Source: Flavobacteriales bacterium (GTDB taxonomy: Bacteria > Bacteroidota > Bacteroidia > Flavobacteriales_D > Crocinitomicaceae). From it: DNA of 40,241 nt. The translations under genes and the position numbers were made by a program. Positions 40,071 to 40,241 of the stretch are shown one piece after another (the stretch's first letter is position 1; the number at the start of each line of letters is the position of its first letter). The DNA lies in contig CANNKP010000007.1 in assembly GCA_947505255.1 (NCBI GenBank), positions 1 to 40,241 on the forward strand. The letters are read 5' to 3'. The notes beneath the pieces are model-generated. The model saw only the letters and a list, made by a program, of their open reading frames with translations. It was not told the origin of the DNA and ran no database searches.

Positions 40071-40241
40071 TCAAACATTGAAAATCCTATAACGCTCTTC
40101 GAGAAGATCCAGGTATTCATTTTTCATTTCTTGTGATAAAAAGGATTGATTGATCCAATGAATTGCTTTTGGCTTATTTTTCTCAAAGCGTTTAAAAACT
40201 CCTTGAATCTGTTTTTGATTTAATCCCAAACCATCAGCAAA
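40071..40241 (-). CDS. HipA-like kinase toxin, C-terminal end (partial)
   Basis: A minus-strand frame open to the window edge gives the final 56 residues of a protein: FADGLGLNQKQIQGVFKRFE, then KAIHWINQSFLSQEM and YLDLLEERYRIFNV. The spacing of helix, Trp-Ile, S-F-L-S and the Y..L...RY ending matches the C-terminal helical end of HipA-type Ser/Thr kinase toxins as I recall them. The catalytic part lies outside the window, so the call rests on this tail only. Confidence 0.55.
   Translation of the reverse strand, partial: FADGLGLNQKQIQGVFKRFEKNKPKAIHWINQSFLSQEMKNEYLDLLEERYRIFNV

Overview
The window looks like a chromosome segment of a low-GC Bacteroidota, most likely Flavobacteriales. The evidence is the secreted proteins with type IX secretion (T9SS) sorting domains, the AT-rich genes without Shine-Dalgarno signals, the Bacteroidota-type promoters (TTG, 20 nt, nAnnTTTG), and several small families that I know only from this phylum. 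No rRNA, tRNA, integrase or CRISPR array was seen.

Layout. 1-2.95 kb: a helical-bundle gene and a minus-strand trio of small genes. An IS3-family (IS150-like) element has run into the 3' end of a GIY-YIG-like member of the trio. 3.1-7.0 kb: a minus-strand four-gene two-component operon (small protein, polytopic membrane protein, HisKA_3 kinase, NarL/LuxR regulator) and a second NarL/LuxR regulator pointing away from it. 7.0-17.2 kb: a minus-strand envelope/secretome region with an M23 peptidase remnant, two outer-membrane barrels, a T9SS type A protein, a 1003-residue T9SS type B protein with four internal repeats, and a translationally coupled trio (S74-chaperone protein, T9SS type A protein, M43 metalloprotease).

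17.7-30.3 kb is the most unusual part. A 1001-residue protein and an 812-residue patatin phospholipase, neither with a signal peptide, are followed by three related or analogous exported proteins, at least two with WG-like repeats. Between these exported proteins sit two short ORFs that copy only the last ~75 codons of the patatin gene. The repeat unit is therefore (patatin 3' tail + exported gene), about 1.9 kb long, with 746 bp nearly identical between two units and the rest divergent. Next come an amidase without a signal peptide, a lipoprotein and a tiny membrane protein. This arrangement suggests antibacterial effectors (a lipase and a cell-wall amidase) with envelope-located protective partners, but that is inference. 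The promoters of the 17.9 kb operon, the 28.8 kb amidase and the 10.2 kb T9SS gene carry the same 18-bp palindrome (ATGAGTA-N4-TACTCAT type) in exactly the same position on the -33 box, so they probably form one regulon. The half-site fits the NarL heptamer, and NarL-family regulators are encoded in the window.

30.3-40.2 kb is accessory DNA: structured noncoding stretches, a cluster of small minus-strand genes of mobile-element type, an XRE repressor divergent from a receiver-only regulator, a HigA/AbiEii-like toxin-antitoxin pair with a perfect 20-bp operator, two terminator-ended intergenic units, an excisionase-like HTH gene behind three 11-bp direct repeats, and the 3' end of a HipA-like gene.
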